Positions 16,433-24,341 of a stretch of 37,551 bases of DNA are shown one piece after another. Every line of letters begins with the position of its first letter. The stretch's first letter is position 1. Origin of the DNA: DASWJQ01 sp964517315. Its GTDB lineage: Bacteria > Chloroflexota > Anaerolineae > Anaerolineales > E44-bin32. Below the pieces are notes generated by a model that saw only the letters and a program-made list of their open reading frames with translations, did no database searches and was not told the origin of the DNA. The translations under genes and the position numbers were made by a program. The stretch spans positions 1 through 37,551 of the forward strand of contig CAZFCJ010000025.1 in assembly GCA_964517315.1 (NCBI GenBank). The letters run 5' to 3'.

Positions 16433-16879
16433 GGAATCTGCCTGAGGCCCCAGCAGGCCCCCGAAGAAGTTGAAAGGAGGCTGTACGAGCTCGCGGGGAG
16501 GTGCACGCCTCCCCGCGAGCTTGCTCATCCCAATTGAGTCGCCGCCTGGGCGCGAGCTTAATCCCCCATCCGGCTGAAAGAAACCGACGATAGCCGCCGC
16601 TTATTCCAGTGACATCATGGGCATGCCCACTCGGACCATCCGGAATTCGTCTTGCTCTTCGCCCGGCGCAGCCGATCCCCTTCTGAGCGATCGGGATGTC
16701 CCGGGTCTTCACGCCCGCGCCCAGCTCAAACCCCGGTCAGATGCGAGCATCAGAAGCAGATCTGATGGGCTGCTCGGTGACCGACTCCTTGCATGCCGAT
16801 GTCATAGGAAGAAAGAACAGAAACGAATCGTGAGATCCAATGCGTGTACATCGTGACCGGGGTGCTACCGAGTGGCGCC
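16433..16879. other. Convergent intergenic region between vWA gene and cpaF
   Basis: This 447-nt stretch separates the plus-strand vWA gene from the minus-strand pilus operon. Apart from the terminator hairpin at 16486-16523 I see no gene, RNA or promoter. The minus strand after the cpaF stop has a T-rich patch (around 16800-16820) without a clear stem. Confidence 0.6.
16486..16523 (+). terminator. Strong hairpin terminator after the vWA gene
   Basis: GCTCGCGGGGAGG (16489-16501) and CCTCCCCGCGAGC (16508-16520) pair perfectly over 13 bp with a 6-nt loop, extendable by three further pairs including one G-T. Only a weak T-run follows, but the stem is very stable and lies 54 nt after the stop codon. 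Confidence 0.75.
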
Positions 16880-18244
16880 TCAGGGCCGTGCCGCGGCGCC
16901 GAAGATCTCGGGAGGCAAGTTGATGTTGTTAAGGGCGAATTTATCGGCAAATTTCGGGCGCAGCCCGGTGGACTTGAGCTGACCGACGACCCGACCGTTC
17001 TGAATTCCAGTCTGCTCGAAGACGAACAAGTCCTGCATCACGATGCTCTCCCCCTCCATACCCTGAACCTCCGCGACTTTGACCACCTTACGCGAACCGT
17101 CGCGCAGCCGGCCGACGTGGACGACCAGATCGACCGCCGACGCGATCTGCTCGCGAATGGCATTCAGCGGAAGCTCCATCCCCGCCATGAGCACCATAGT
17201 CTCAACGCGCCGCAGCGTGTCCCGAGGGCTGTTGGAGTGGATCGTGGTCAGCGAACCATCATGGCCGGTGTTCATGGCCTGCAGCATGTCCAGGGCCTCG
17301 CCGCCGCGCGCTTCGCCGACGATGATTCGGTCCGGGCGCATCCGCAGCGCGTTGATCACCAGCCGGCGGATGGTCACCTCGCCCTTTCCCTCGACATTGG
17401 GCGGCTTGTACTCGAGACGGACCACATGCTCCTGACCTAGCTGAAGCTCTGCCGTGTCCTCGATGGTGATGATGCGCTCATGTCCGGGAATGAAGGCGGA
17501 CACCACGTTCAGCAGGGTCGTCTTGCCGGTTCCCGTTCCCCCGGAGATGATCATATTGATGCGGGCTTCGACGCATGCTCGGACGAACGTGACAAAGTGG
17601 CGCGTCAACGTCCCATTGGCGATAAGGTCTTGAACCGTGTAAGGGGTTTGGGCGAACTTGCGGATCGTCAAGGATGGACCGTCGAGAGACAGGGGCGGAA
17701 TCGTGGCGTTGACCCGGTAACCGTTCGGAAGTCGAGCATCCACCATGGGGGATGACTCATCCACCCGCCTGCCCAGGGGCGACACAATGCGGTCGATGAT
17801 TCGCATGACATGCTGGTCATCCTCGAAACTGACGTTGGAGACCTCGATCTTCCCCCGGCGCTCAACATAAACGCGGTCATGCGAATTGACCATGACTTCT
17901 GTGATCGCCTCGTCGGCCAGCAGCGGTTCCAGCGGTCCAAAACCCAGGATATCGGACATCACCCATTCCAGGAGCTGGGCTCGCTCGGCGCGCGTATAAA
18001 GCAGCTTGTGCTCGGCCAACACCTGGTTAAAGAAAGCCTCAATCATCTGCTTCATTTGCGGCTCGAGACTGACGTCGGCTTCGCCCTCCGTCTCAGCCAA
18101 GAGCTTGGCTTGGACCTGATCCCGGATGCGGTAGACCTCCTCCGGGACGGTCTCGGCCGACTTGCCGAGGTTAAGGGCGCTCTTGGCGTTTACATCCGCC
18201 GAGGCGTCGGGTTGTCGGAGGAGAGCAGGTCGGTTTGAAAACAT
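16880..18244 (-). CDS. cpaF: Tad pilus assembly ATPase CpaF/TadA
   Basis: A hexameric secretion ATPase of the GspE/VirB11 superfamily that powers assembly of Flp pili at the inner membrane. The N-terminal domain contains GFGPLEPLLADEAITEVMVN, typical of CpaF. The nucleotide site has Walker A GGTGTGKTTLLNVVS at about residue 235, the Asp-box region IITIEDTAELQL, Walker B MRPDRIIVGEARGGEAL and the His box NTGHDGSLTTIHSNS. Translation most likely starts at ATG 18244, because a GGGAAGG ribosome site ends 5 nt before it; the in-frame GTG 18250 overlaps that site. It is the last gene of the pilus operon, 31 bp after the TPR-LysM gene, whereas in the classical tad order this ATPase precedes tadB and tadC. 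About 454 residues, normal length. Confidence 0.95.
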   Translation of the reverse strand: MFSNRPALLRQPDASADVNAKSALNLGKSAETVPEEVYRIRDQVQAKLLAETEGEADVSLEPQMKQMIEAFFNQVLAEHKLLYTRAERAQLLEWVMSDILGFGPLEPLLADEAITEVMVNSHDRVYVERRGKIEVSNVSFEDDQHVMRIIDRIVSPLGRRVDESSPMVDARLPNGYRVNATIPPLSLDGPSLTIRKFAQTPYTVQDLIANGTLTRHFVTFVRACVEARINMIISGGTGTGKTTLLNVVSAFIPGHERIITIEDTAELQLGQEHVVRLEYKPPNVEGKGEVTIRRLVINALRMRPDRIIVGEARGGEALDMLQAMNTGHDGSLTTIHSNSPRDTLRRVETMVLMAGMELPLNAIREQIASAVDLVVHVGRLRDGSRKVVKVAEVQGMEGESIVMQDLFVFEQTGIQNGRVVGQLKSTGLRPKFADKFALNNINLPPEIFGAAARP

Positions 18245-18275
18245 AAGCACCTTCCCAAAGAAACGCCGATCACGT

Positions 18276-19898
18276 TCAGGGCAGAACCGGGATGATCAGC
18301 TCCTGGCCAGGGTAGATCCGGTTTGGATTCGCGATCTCGTTCGCGTCGACAATTGCTTTGACCGTCGAACCATAGCGGCTTGCAATGAGGGTCAGATATT
18401 CACCCTCTTCAACCGTGTGGATTTCGGTTGGTTTCGTTTCCTCCGCCAGACTTATCGCCTGTCGGTAACGGTCCGCGGCGACCCCGAGGTTGCCGTTCTG
18501 CGCCTGGGCGTCGGCCTCCTTCAGCGCCGCTTCCAGGTTCGGCTCTTGCTGGGCCCGCTGCTGAAGGCCGCCGGTATCGACCGCCTGGCGGAAGTGCAGG
18601 ATCGCCGGTTCAAAATCGCCGTTAGCGACATGGGTTTCGGCGATCTTCAGATGCGCTTCAAAGAGCCGCAGGCTCGCATCTCGCGCTTGCTCGGCCAGCG
18701 ACAACGCCTTCTGATAGTGGACGAGCGCGGTTTCGTAGTCCCCGCTTGATCGAAGCGCTTCCCCCCTGGCCATATAGGCCTCGAACAAGGTTTGGCGCGC
18801 CGTGCCGTCGGCGTAGTCGGGGTCTTTTGAGTGAACCACTTCGAGCGCGGCGATGACCTCACCCCAACGCCCGGAGCTGAAATCCGCCTGGGCGTCCAAG
18901 TACAGACCGGCGAGTTCGCGCTCCAGTTTGATGTCCGGATCCTGGGGGCGAAGGCTAAGGGCGCGCCGGAAATACGTATTCGCCGTCCTCAGCGCTTCCA
19001 AGGAGTCGGCCCGACCCACGAGAACGGCGCGGCCGGCATTGACGTAGCTGGTGAACAGTCGCTCTTCCACAAGCTCAGGCCGGTAGAGCGGATCTTGCGA
19101 CTGGATGCGTTCGTACAGGACCGCGGCCTCATCCCACTCCCCTGATGCATAGGCTTCGTCAGCCACCGCGAGTTCGCCGTCCAGCGCTTTGCGGCCGCGC
19201 GCTTTCTCGAGCTGAAGATGGGCGTCCTTGTAAGCCTTGTCCAGAGTCAAAACATGCTGGAATGCGCTTTCCGCGGCCTCCCAATCCTGCCGCTCGAGCG
19301 CGTCGAGCCCCGCTTGATAAGCAGATTCAACCTGGAGCGCCGTCTCAAGCTGCGCCATCGGTTCGTTCAATCCCGGCAAGTCAGGCGCGGCATCAGCGAC
19401 CTCATTGAGCAGCTCCTGAGCCTCGAGCGGCCGGTCTGCCCGCAGAAGAGCTTCTGCATCACGCACCTTGACTGACAGCTCGACGATCTGGATTTCCTGG
19501 GCGACTCGCTCTCTTGCGCCCAAGAGCTGCTGCTGAAGCCAAAGTGAGTAACTGCGGCCCGCCCACACCAGGGCGCCTGCCAGGAGAACGACCGCCAGTG
19601 TAGCCAGGGCGAACTTCTTCATCCGCCCGCGCTTCTCTACCTCGTGCGCGAGCCGTTCATCGAGATCGATTCTCGCACGCAGGAGCAAATCCTGGCGCAG
19701 GGAGCGGATCTCGTGGTTCAAGGGATAGCGTTCGACCAACCACTCCAGCTCCGTGAGCCCGGCCTCCCATTGGCCCTCCTGTAAATGCTGCAGCGCGAGC
19801 TTGTATAAAGGATCTTCTCTATACGGGCTGTCCATCTCACCCGATATCTCGGCTCCAAGCCGCTTTTTCAAACCAGGCTCCTCTCTGTGGCCGTTCAC
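18276..19898 (-). CDS. Membrane-anchored TPR protein with C-terminal LysM domain
   Basis: A 540-residue protein with an N-terminal TPR-like segment (about 29-70), a basic stretch followed by a single membrane helix (about 95-114, FALATLAVVLLAGALVWAG), then a long TPR array (about 150-480) with repeats such as ALDALERQDWEAAESAFQHV. The C-terminal LysM domain (about 494-540) reads HTVEEGEYLTLIASRYGS ... NPNRIYPGQELIIP. LysM domains bind peptidoglycan, so the C-terminus should face the cell wall with the first TPRs inside. GTG 19898 overlaps the tadC stop by 4 bp; ATG 19835 is an alternative start. Its position inside the pilus operon, between tadC and cpaF, suggests a scaffold coupling the pilus motor to the cell wall, perhaps analogous to TadD-type TPR proteins (inference). 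Confidence 0.85.
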   Translation of the reverse strand: MNGHREEPGLKKRLGAEISGEMDSPYREDPLYKLALQHLQEGQWEAGLTELEWLVERYPLNHEIRSLRQDLLLRARIDLDERLAHEVEKRGRMKKFALATLAVVLLAGALVWAGRSYSLWLQQQLLGARERVAQEIQIVELSVKVRDAEALLRADRPLEAQELLNEVADAAPDLPGLNEPMAQLETALQVESAYQAGLDALERQDWEAAESAFQHVLTLDKAYKDAHLQLEKARGRKALDGELAVADEAYASGEWDEAAVLYERIQSQDPLYRPELVEERLFTSYVNAGRAVLVGRADSLEALRTANTYFRRALSLRPQDPDIKLERELAGLYLDAQADFSSGRWGEVIAALEVVHSKDPDYADGTARQTLFEAYMARGEALRSSGDYETALVHYQKALSLAEQARDASLRLFEAHLKIAETHVANGDFEPAILHFRQAVDTGGLQQRAQQEPNLEAALKEADAQAQNGNLGVAADRYRQAISLAEETKPTEIHTVEEGEYLTLIASRYGSTVKAIVDANEIANPNRIYPGQELIIPVLP

Positions 19899-20938
19899 TG
19901 TGTGCTCAACCTCAGAGTCATGAATAGTTCACCCAACACGGGCACGAGCGGGCCCAAGATCACGGCAAACATCGCTGGAAAGATCAGCAGCAACAGCGGG
20001 AACAGCATCTTCAAGGGCATCTTGCGCGCTTGCTCTTGCGCACGAAAGCGTCGTTCGACGCGCATCTGTTTGGCCTGGGCGTGCAGGGTCTCGGTGACGC
20101 TCATACCCAGGTGATCCGATTGCATGATCACGGCGACGAAACTCGAAAGCTCAGGCACATCCACGCGGTCGGCTAGATTGCGTAACGCCTCCCGCCGGGG
20201 GACTCCCATGCCCATCTCAGCGACAACGCGGGCGAATTCTTTGGCCAAAGGGGTATCCCAGTGCTCGCTGACGCGCTGCAGCCCCTGATCGAATCCGAGA
20301 CCCGCATCGGCGCACACGCTCAACATGTCCAGGGCGTCGGGAAGGCCCTTGCGAATCATCTCTTGCCGCGACCGGACCCGATTCTTCAGCCAGGTCTTGG
20401 GCAGGTAATTGAAGATGTAGAGCGCCAGTCCGCTGCCGATCAACCTGGGGAAGTCCAGAGCGGGCCTACTCGTGTTGGATGCGACGGGAGCACCGGGCGA
20501 GCCTATCCCTGGCCGGACGAAGCCGGGGTCGGGGGAATCCAGCGCCCCACGCAGCAGGACGAAGGCCAGCCAGAGCCCCAGCACGGAGAAAAGCAGCTGC
20601 AGTCCGTAGAATTCTCGCGGCCCCAATCCCAATGGATTACCTGCCAAGGTAAGGGTGTGGGCCATGTCCTCGTACATCCGGGACGGCGTTAGCCGGCCGA
20701 GCAGGCGCCCGAGGCCGCGTATCCAGGGAATGATCACTCGACCGGTAAACGAACCGGTCGGTTCACGCCTCTTCGGCCGCGCTGCCTCTCCTCGGATCTG
20801 TCCTATATCGCTGATGACGAAGTCCTTCAGGCGACGCGAGATTTCACTGTACGCCGCGGACCGTACACCCAGCACGAAGAACACGAACCCACCGACGACC
20901 AACGCCAGCCCCACCAGAGAAGATGTCAGCAGCGCCAT
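19895..20938 (-). CDS. tadC: Tad pilus inner-membrane platform protein TadC
   Basis: A 347-residue type II secretion F (T2SSF) family protein. It has a hydrophobic N-terminal helix and a further hydrophobic segment near 120. The conserved cytoplasmic T2SSF domain follows (GLPDALDMLSVCADAGLGFD, then EFARVVAEMGMGVPRREALR and FVAVIMQSDHLGMSVTETLH), and two C-terminal helices end the protein. TadC with TadB forms the membrane platform on which the CpaF ATPase acts. The start ATG is followed by a hydrophobic N-terminus that fits the family. Its stop overlaps the GTG of the TPR-LysM gene by 4 bp. A residue block of Gly/Pro-rich linker around 135-150 is the only odd feature. Confidence 0.93.
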   Translation of the reverse strand: MALLTSSLVGLALVVGGFVFFVLGVRSAAYSEISRRLKDFVISDIGQIRGEAARPKRREPTGSFTGRVIIPWIRGLGRLLGRLTPSRMYEDMAHTLTLAGNPLGLGPREFYGLQLLFSVLGLWLAFVLLRGALDSPDPGFVRPGIGSPGAPVASNTSRPALDFPRLIGSGLALYIFNYLPKTWLKNRVRSRQEMIRKGLPDALDMLSVCADAGLGFDQGLQRVSEHWDTPLAKEFARVVAEMGMGVPRREALRNLADRVDVPELSSFVAVIMQSDHLGMSVTETLHAQAKQMRVERRFRAQEQARKMPLKMLFPLLLLIFPAMFAVILGPLVPVLGELFMTLRLSTQ

Positions 20939-21123
20939 GATGGTGAGCCTCTATGGACCGTCTGACCGCGGGCCGACTTCGTCATCAGGATTTCTTCAGC
21001 CTCAGGCCGCCAGCGCAGGTCATAATCTTCGGGGCAGCCGATGCCGTCGAGTGCATGGGGTGCGCCCTGTGCCTCTGCCTTTTCGTGCGAACTCCACTGG
21101 GAAACCGATCCGAGCTCAAACAT
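20926..21123 (-). CDS. Possible small protein bridging tadB and tadC
   Basis: A 65-codon frame begins with an ATG that overlaps the tadB stop region by 8 bp and ends 13 bp inside tadC, so it exactly fills the otherwise empty 177 bp between them. The product (starts MFELGSVSQWSSHEKAEA, contains DLRWRPEAEEILM) is soluble, has two Cys and no recognised domain. The overlap arrangement suggests translational coupling, but the neighbouring stretch could simply be spacer. No similarity to a known family is recognised. Confidence 0.35.
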   Translation of the reverse strand: MFELGSVSQWSSHEKAEAQGAPHALDGIGCPEDYDLRWRPEAEEILMTKSARGQTVHRGSPSWRC

Positions 21124-22084
21124 CGATCTTAGCTATTCGTTGGATAATGATGTGGCCCACGATAATACCGGCCAGCGATCCGATCGGGATGCAGATCATT
21201 CGGGGCTCAAATAGCCTCATCATATAGGCCGGGTTCATCAGAAACAACATGCCACCGACGAAGAACGGAAGCACGGACAGCAGGTAACTCGTGTAGCGCT
21301 GTTGAGTGGTCAGCACCCGCACCTCACCGAACAAACGCATGCGCTCTCGAATGGTCTCGGTCACCGCGGTCAGCATGGTGGCCAGGTTTCCTCCCACCTG
21401 ATGCTGAATCTCGATGGCGGTCACGAGCAACTCCAGGTCCGGGTTGTCGACACGAGCGGTCATGTTCCGCAGCGCCCTCGGAAATGACAGGCCAAGCTGC
21501 ACCTCACGACGCACTCGACTGAATTCCTCCGAAGCGGGTGGCTTCATCTCCTCGATGACAATCTCCGTGGCCTGAAGCAGGCTGAAACCGGCGCGCACCG
21601 CTCCGTTGAGCAACACCAAGACGTCAACCAGTTGCTTCTCAAACTGGATTTGACGCCGGCTGACCCGCCAGCGCAGAATTACGGCCGGGGTCAAATACAC
21701 GATAAGCGCCAGACCGATTCCGGGGATCGGAGACCCGAAGAGAAGCCAGCTCAAGCCAAATGCCACCAGCGTGCCGCCAATGCGCAACAGCAGGTATTCA
21801 GCGACGGTGATATCCCAATTCGCCCGCATCAGTTCCATGTTGATCTGCTCGGAACTGAGGGACGCAAGCAGGGAGTTCAGTCGCAATCTCAGCCGCGAGA
21901 GGCGAGACAGGCGCCGTATGGAATCCCGCCGCGGGGTGTTCACCGGAAGCGCCGCGTAGTTCTGCAGGCGTTGACTCATCTGTTCCCCGCCCAGTATGGC
22001 CCGGGTCACCCCCAGCACTGCGGCGGCGCTGGCGATGACGACTACGGTCGTGGCAACCAGGATGGTCGTCAGTCCTGAACCCAT
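21116..22084 (-). CDS. tadB: Tad pilus inner-membrane platform protein TadB
   Basis: About 322 residues of the T2SSF family: an N-terminal hydrophobic helix, a basic cytoplasmic linker, two central hydrophobic segments (about 90-130) and the T2SSF core. The core contains QLVDVLVLLNGAVRAGFSLL and IEEMKPPASEEFSRVRREVQ, then VTAIEIQHQVGGNLATML, and is followed by two C-terminal helices. It pairs with TadC as the membrane platform for pilin polymerisation. Translation should begin at ATG 22084, since GGAGGA lies just upstream at the right distance; an in-frame TTG at 22099 would put that site inside the gene. It follows cpaE by 32 bp. Confidence 0.93.
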   Translation of the reverse strand: MGSGLTTILVATTVVVIASAAAVLGVTRAILGGEQMSQRLQNYAALPVNTPRRDSIRRLSRLSRLRLRLNSLLASLSSEQINMELMRANWDITVAEYLLLRIGGTLVAFGLSWLLFGSPIPGIGLALIVYLTPAVILRWRVSRRQIQFEKQLVDVLVLLNGAVRAGFSLLQATEIVIEEMKPPASEEFSRVRREVQLGLSFPRALRNMTARVDNPDLELLVTAIEIQHQVGGNLATMLTAVTETIRERMRLFGEVRVLTTQQRYTSYLLSVLPFFVGGMLFLMNPAYMMRLFEPRMICIPIGSLAGIIVGHIIIQRIAKIDV

Positions 22085-22116
22085 CCGATCCTCCGGCAAC
22101 TAGGGCCCATATCAGC

Positions 22117-23370
22117 TCACTTTGTCTGCACGCCCAACCGGGCGACGAGCTTCTGGGCGGCGGGTACGCTCTGGTTCTTCGACGGAGCGGACTGCGGCCT
22201 ACGACCGTCCGCCAGAGCGCCGGCCAGGCGCTCGATCGCCTTGCTCGCCTTGCTGCGCGGATGTTTGATGATCAGTGGAATGCCTCGATTGAGGCTGCGA
22301 ACCGCGCTCGCTCCGCCTTCAGGGATGTAGGTGAAAAGCTCATGGTGTAGCGCCTGCTCGATGTCCCGGCTGCGCACAGCCCCCTCCATGCCGACGCGAT
22401 TCAGGACGATTCGAACCTTCCCCGGTGGATAGCCGAGCGATCGGCTGACGGGTACAAATCGGCTTGCGTCATGCAAAGCCGCCAGCTCAGGGGTCGTGAC
22501 CACGAGCACCCGATCGGCGGCATCCATCAGCGTCACGGTGTTCTCGGACAGATGGCTCCCGGCGTCGATCACGATGAAGTCGTACAGGCGCTTGACGCCG
22601 TTGAGCACGCCAAACAGATCGTCCGGCCTTATCCCCTGCGCGGTCTGCACGTCCGGTGGAGCGACGAGCACGTCGATGCCCGAGACATGGCGGGTAACGA
22701 CCTCGTGCACCAACGTTTCGTCCACTGCGCCGGCGTGGGGGATCAGATCGGCCAGCGTGTTGTGGGGCCGCAGGTTCAAGATCAATCCCAGATGTCCGAA
22801 CAGCAGTTTCCCTTCAAAGAGCAGGACCCGCTCCGCAAAGTTCTCCCGCAATGCGATCGCCAGGTTGGTCGCGATGGTCGAACACCCCACCCCGCCGCGC
22901 GGGCTGAAGAGGGTAATCATCTGCAGCGCCTCGTTTTCAGTCTTCCTTTCGGACGCAGGCAGCTGCAGGCTCTGGCGGTGGCGCTCTTCCAGCTCGACGA
23001 CGCGCCGCAGTGTACTCAGCAGATTGACTTGAGTGAACGGTTGGATGAGGAACGCACGGGCCCCGGCCAACGTCACCTGTTGAGCCCGCAGCGGATCGTC
23101 ACCGGAGAGAATGGCCACCGGCGCCGTGCCGGGGAACTGGAGCCCCAGCTCATCGATGATATCCAGGCTGGCCTGACCGTTAACGTTCTCGTCGATCAGA
23201 ATGATGTCCGGTTCGGCGGCCCTTACCTCCTGAGCCAGCCGCTCGGCGCTCTCCAGAGTCTTGACCAGATGGAATTCAGATTGATTGCTGAGGGCCGTGT
23301 TGATCTGCTTTTGGGCAGGACCCGGCCCGGCGATCGCCATTACGAGCGTCGGGTGGCTACTTTCGGCCAT
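22117..23370 (-). CDS. cpaE: CpaE/TadZ-like pilus localisation protein (receiver-like plus ParA/MinD-like domain)
   Basis: A 417-residue two-domain protein. Residues 1-130 resemble a response-regulator receiver domain (PTLVMAIAGPGPAQKQINTA, DIILIDENVNGQASLDII, VAILSGDD). Residues about 155-400 are ParA/MinD-like (TLFSPRGGVGCSTIATNLAI, YDFIVIDAGSHLSENTVTLM, ADRVLVVTTPELAALHD). TadZ/CpaE proteins position the pilus machinery. The P-loop reads RGGVGCST, without the catalytic Lys and with Arg for the signature Lys, and the usual DLDLQFGD segment is FEGKLLFGHLG. ATP hydrolysis is therefore doubtful. The start is well supported by GGAGGT upstream of ATG 23370. It lies between cpaB and tadB. Confidence 0.9.
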   Translation of the reverse strand: MAESSHPTLVMAIAGPGPAQKQINTALSNQSEFHLVKTLESAERLAQEVRAAEPDIILIDENVNGQASLDIIDELGLQFPGTAPVAILSGDDPLRAQQVTLAGARAFLIQPFTQVNLLSTLRRVVELEERHRQSLQLPASERKTENEALQMITLFSPRGGVGCSTIATNLAIALRENFAERVLLFEGKLLFGHLGLILNLRPHNTLADLIPHAGAVDETLVHEVVTRHVSGIDVLVAPPDVQTAQGIRPDDLFGVLNGVKRLYDFIVIDAGSHLSENTVTLMDAADRVLVVTTPELAALHDASRFVPVSRSLGYPPGKVRIVLNRVGMEGAVRSRDIEQALHHELFTYIPEGGASAVRSLNRGIPLIIKHPRSKASKAIERLAGALADGRRPQSAPSKNQSVPAAQKLVARLGVQTK

Positions 23371-23425
23371 ATCGAAACCTCCGTCCTGCGCCTTCGTCCA
23401 TGTCCAATCGGTGCCCCGCTCACAC

Positions 23426-24310
23426 TTAGCGGGAGATCACCAGTTCGTAACGATCGATCAGGTAGTCCGAGGTGACGGGCCTCAGATCGAAGAACTCGGG
23501 CGACCCCGGGGACCGCAGCACGATGTCGACGATCGCACCCGCGTCCTTGAGGTGCTTGAGCACCAACGCGTCCTGAGGATCCAGCGCGATCAGGACCGCC
23601 CGGGCCTCGACCTCGGAAGGATCCGGGGTGGGCGTGGGCTGCGGAGTGGCGTCCCCGCTGCTGACGACCGATCGCGAGGCGCTGGCGGTCGACGACCCCG
23701 AGCGGCGGTTCGGCGTAATCTCGACGACGACGGCCGAGATTTGCACCTGTTGAAGCGCGTTGAAGGTAAACAACGCCTCGACTTCCTCAGCCTCCTCAGC
23801 CGAAACCAGCGCAGCGCCCCCCGCGTCGCCCGGCAGCATCTCCTGCTCCACGGAGACCAGGATATCCACGCTGTCGCCGGGCTGCAGCACATTGATCTGG
23901 CTCATCAGATCGGTGGCCGGAAAAGCCATCAGCACTTGTTCGGGGCTCAAAGTGAAAGCCAGGTCGCGCTGCACATTGGTGGGATCGGCGAGGTGATGGC
24001 GCATCAAGGTCTCCCCGGAGACAAGCGGGATCTTCGTGATCCTTCCCGCGGCGTCCTCGATGTTGGACACCGCGCTCACGGGAGCGGCTTCGAGCGGCAC
24101 TTCAATCAGCCTTAGATCCTCCGGACGCAGCACCGCTTGGACCGAAATGTCCTGATTGGCGACGACCACCGGTTCAGTTCGCGGTGGAACCGGCGTTGGA
24201 AACGCCTGGGGAGAGGCGCCCCGACGCAGGATGCTGGTAATCAGCAACACGCCGACCAGAACCACACCGATACCGCCGACAGCGACCAGGATCCCTGTTC
24301 TGCGACTCAC
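23426..24310 (-). CDS. cpaB: Flp pilus assembly protein CpaB/RcpC
   Basis: A 294-residue protein with an N-terminal membrane anchor (ILVAVGGIGVVLVGVLLITS). A SAF-type domain follows (VVVANQDISVQAVLRPEDL, then GRITKIPLVSGETLMRHHLA), and then the RcpC region with VLMAFPATDLMSQINVLQPG and DSVDILVSVEQE. CpaB/RcpC acts in the envelope, where in diderms it works with the secretin; SAF domains may bind glycan. A Ser/Thr/Pro-rich loop lies around 205-230. The start is a GTG with GGGAGGTG upstream. It follows tadG by 31 bp. No secretin gene accompanies it in this window. Confidence 0.88.
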   Translation of the reverse strand: MSRRTGILVAVGGIGVVLVGVLLITSILRRGASPQAFPTPVPPRTEPVVVANQDISVQAVLRPEDLRLIEVPLEAAPVSAVSNIEDAAGRITKIPLVSGETLMRHHLADPTNVQRDLAFTLSPEQVLMAFPATDLMSQINVLQPGDSVDILVSVEQEMLPGDAGGAALVSAEEAEEVEALFTFNALQQVQISAVVVEITPNRRSGSSTASASRSVVSSGDATPQPTPTPDPSEVEARAVLIALDPQDALVLKHLKDAGAIVDIVLRSPGSPEFFDLRPVTSDYLIDRYELVISR

Positions 24311-24341
24311 CGTGCACCTCCCGAACAGCCTCGAAACCTCA

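Noticed and set aside
22471..23475. 334-codon open frame on the plus strand opposite cpaE
   Set aside because: It is the antisense shadow of cpaE, whose motifs are clear; the composition (Gln/His/Arg-rich) is not protein-like.
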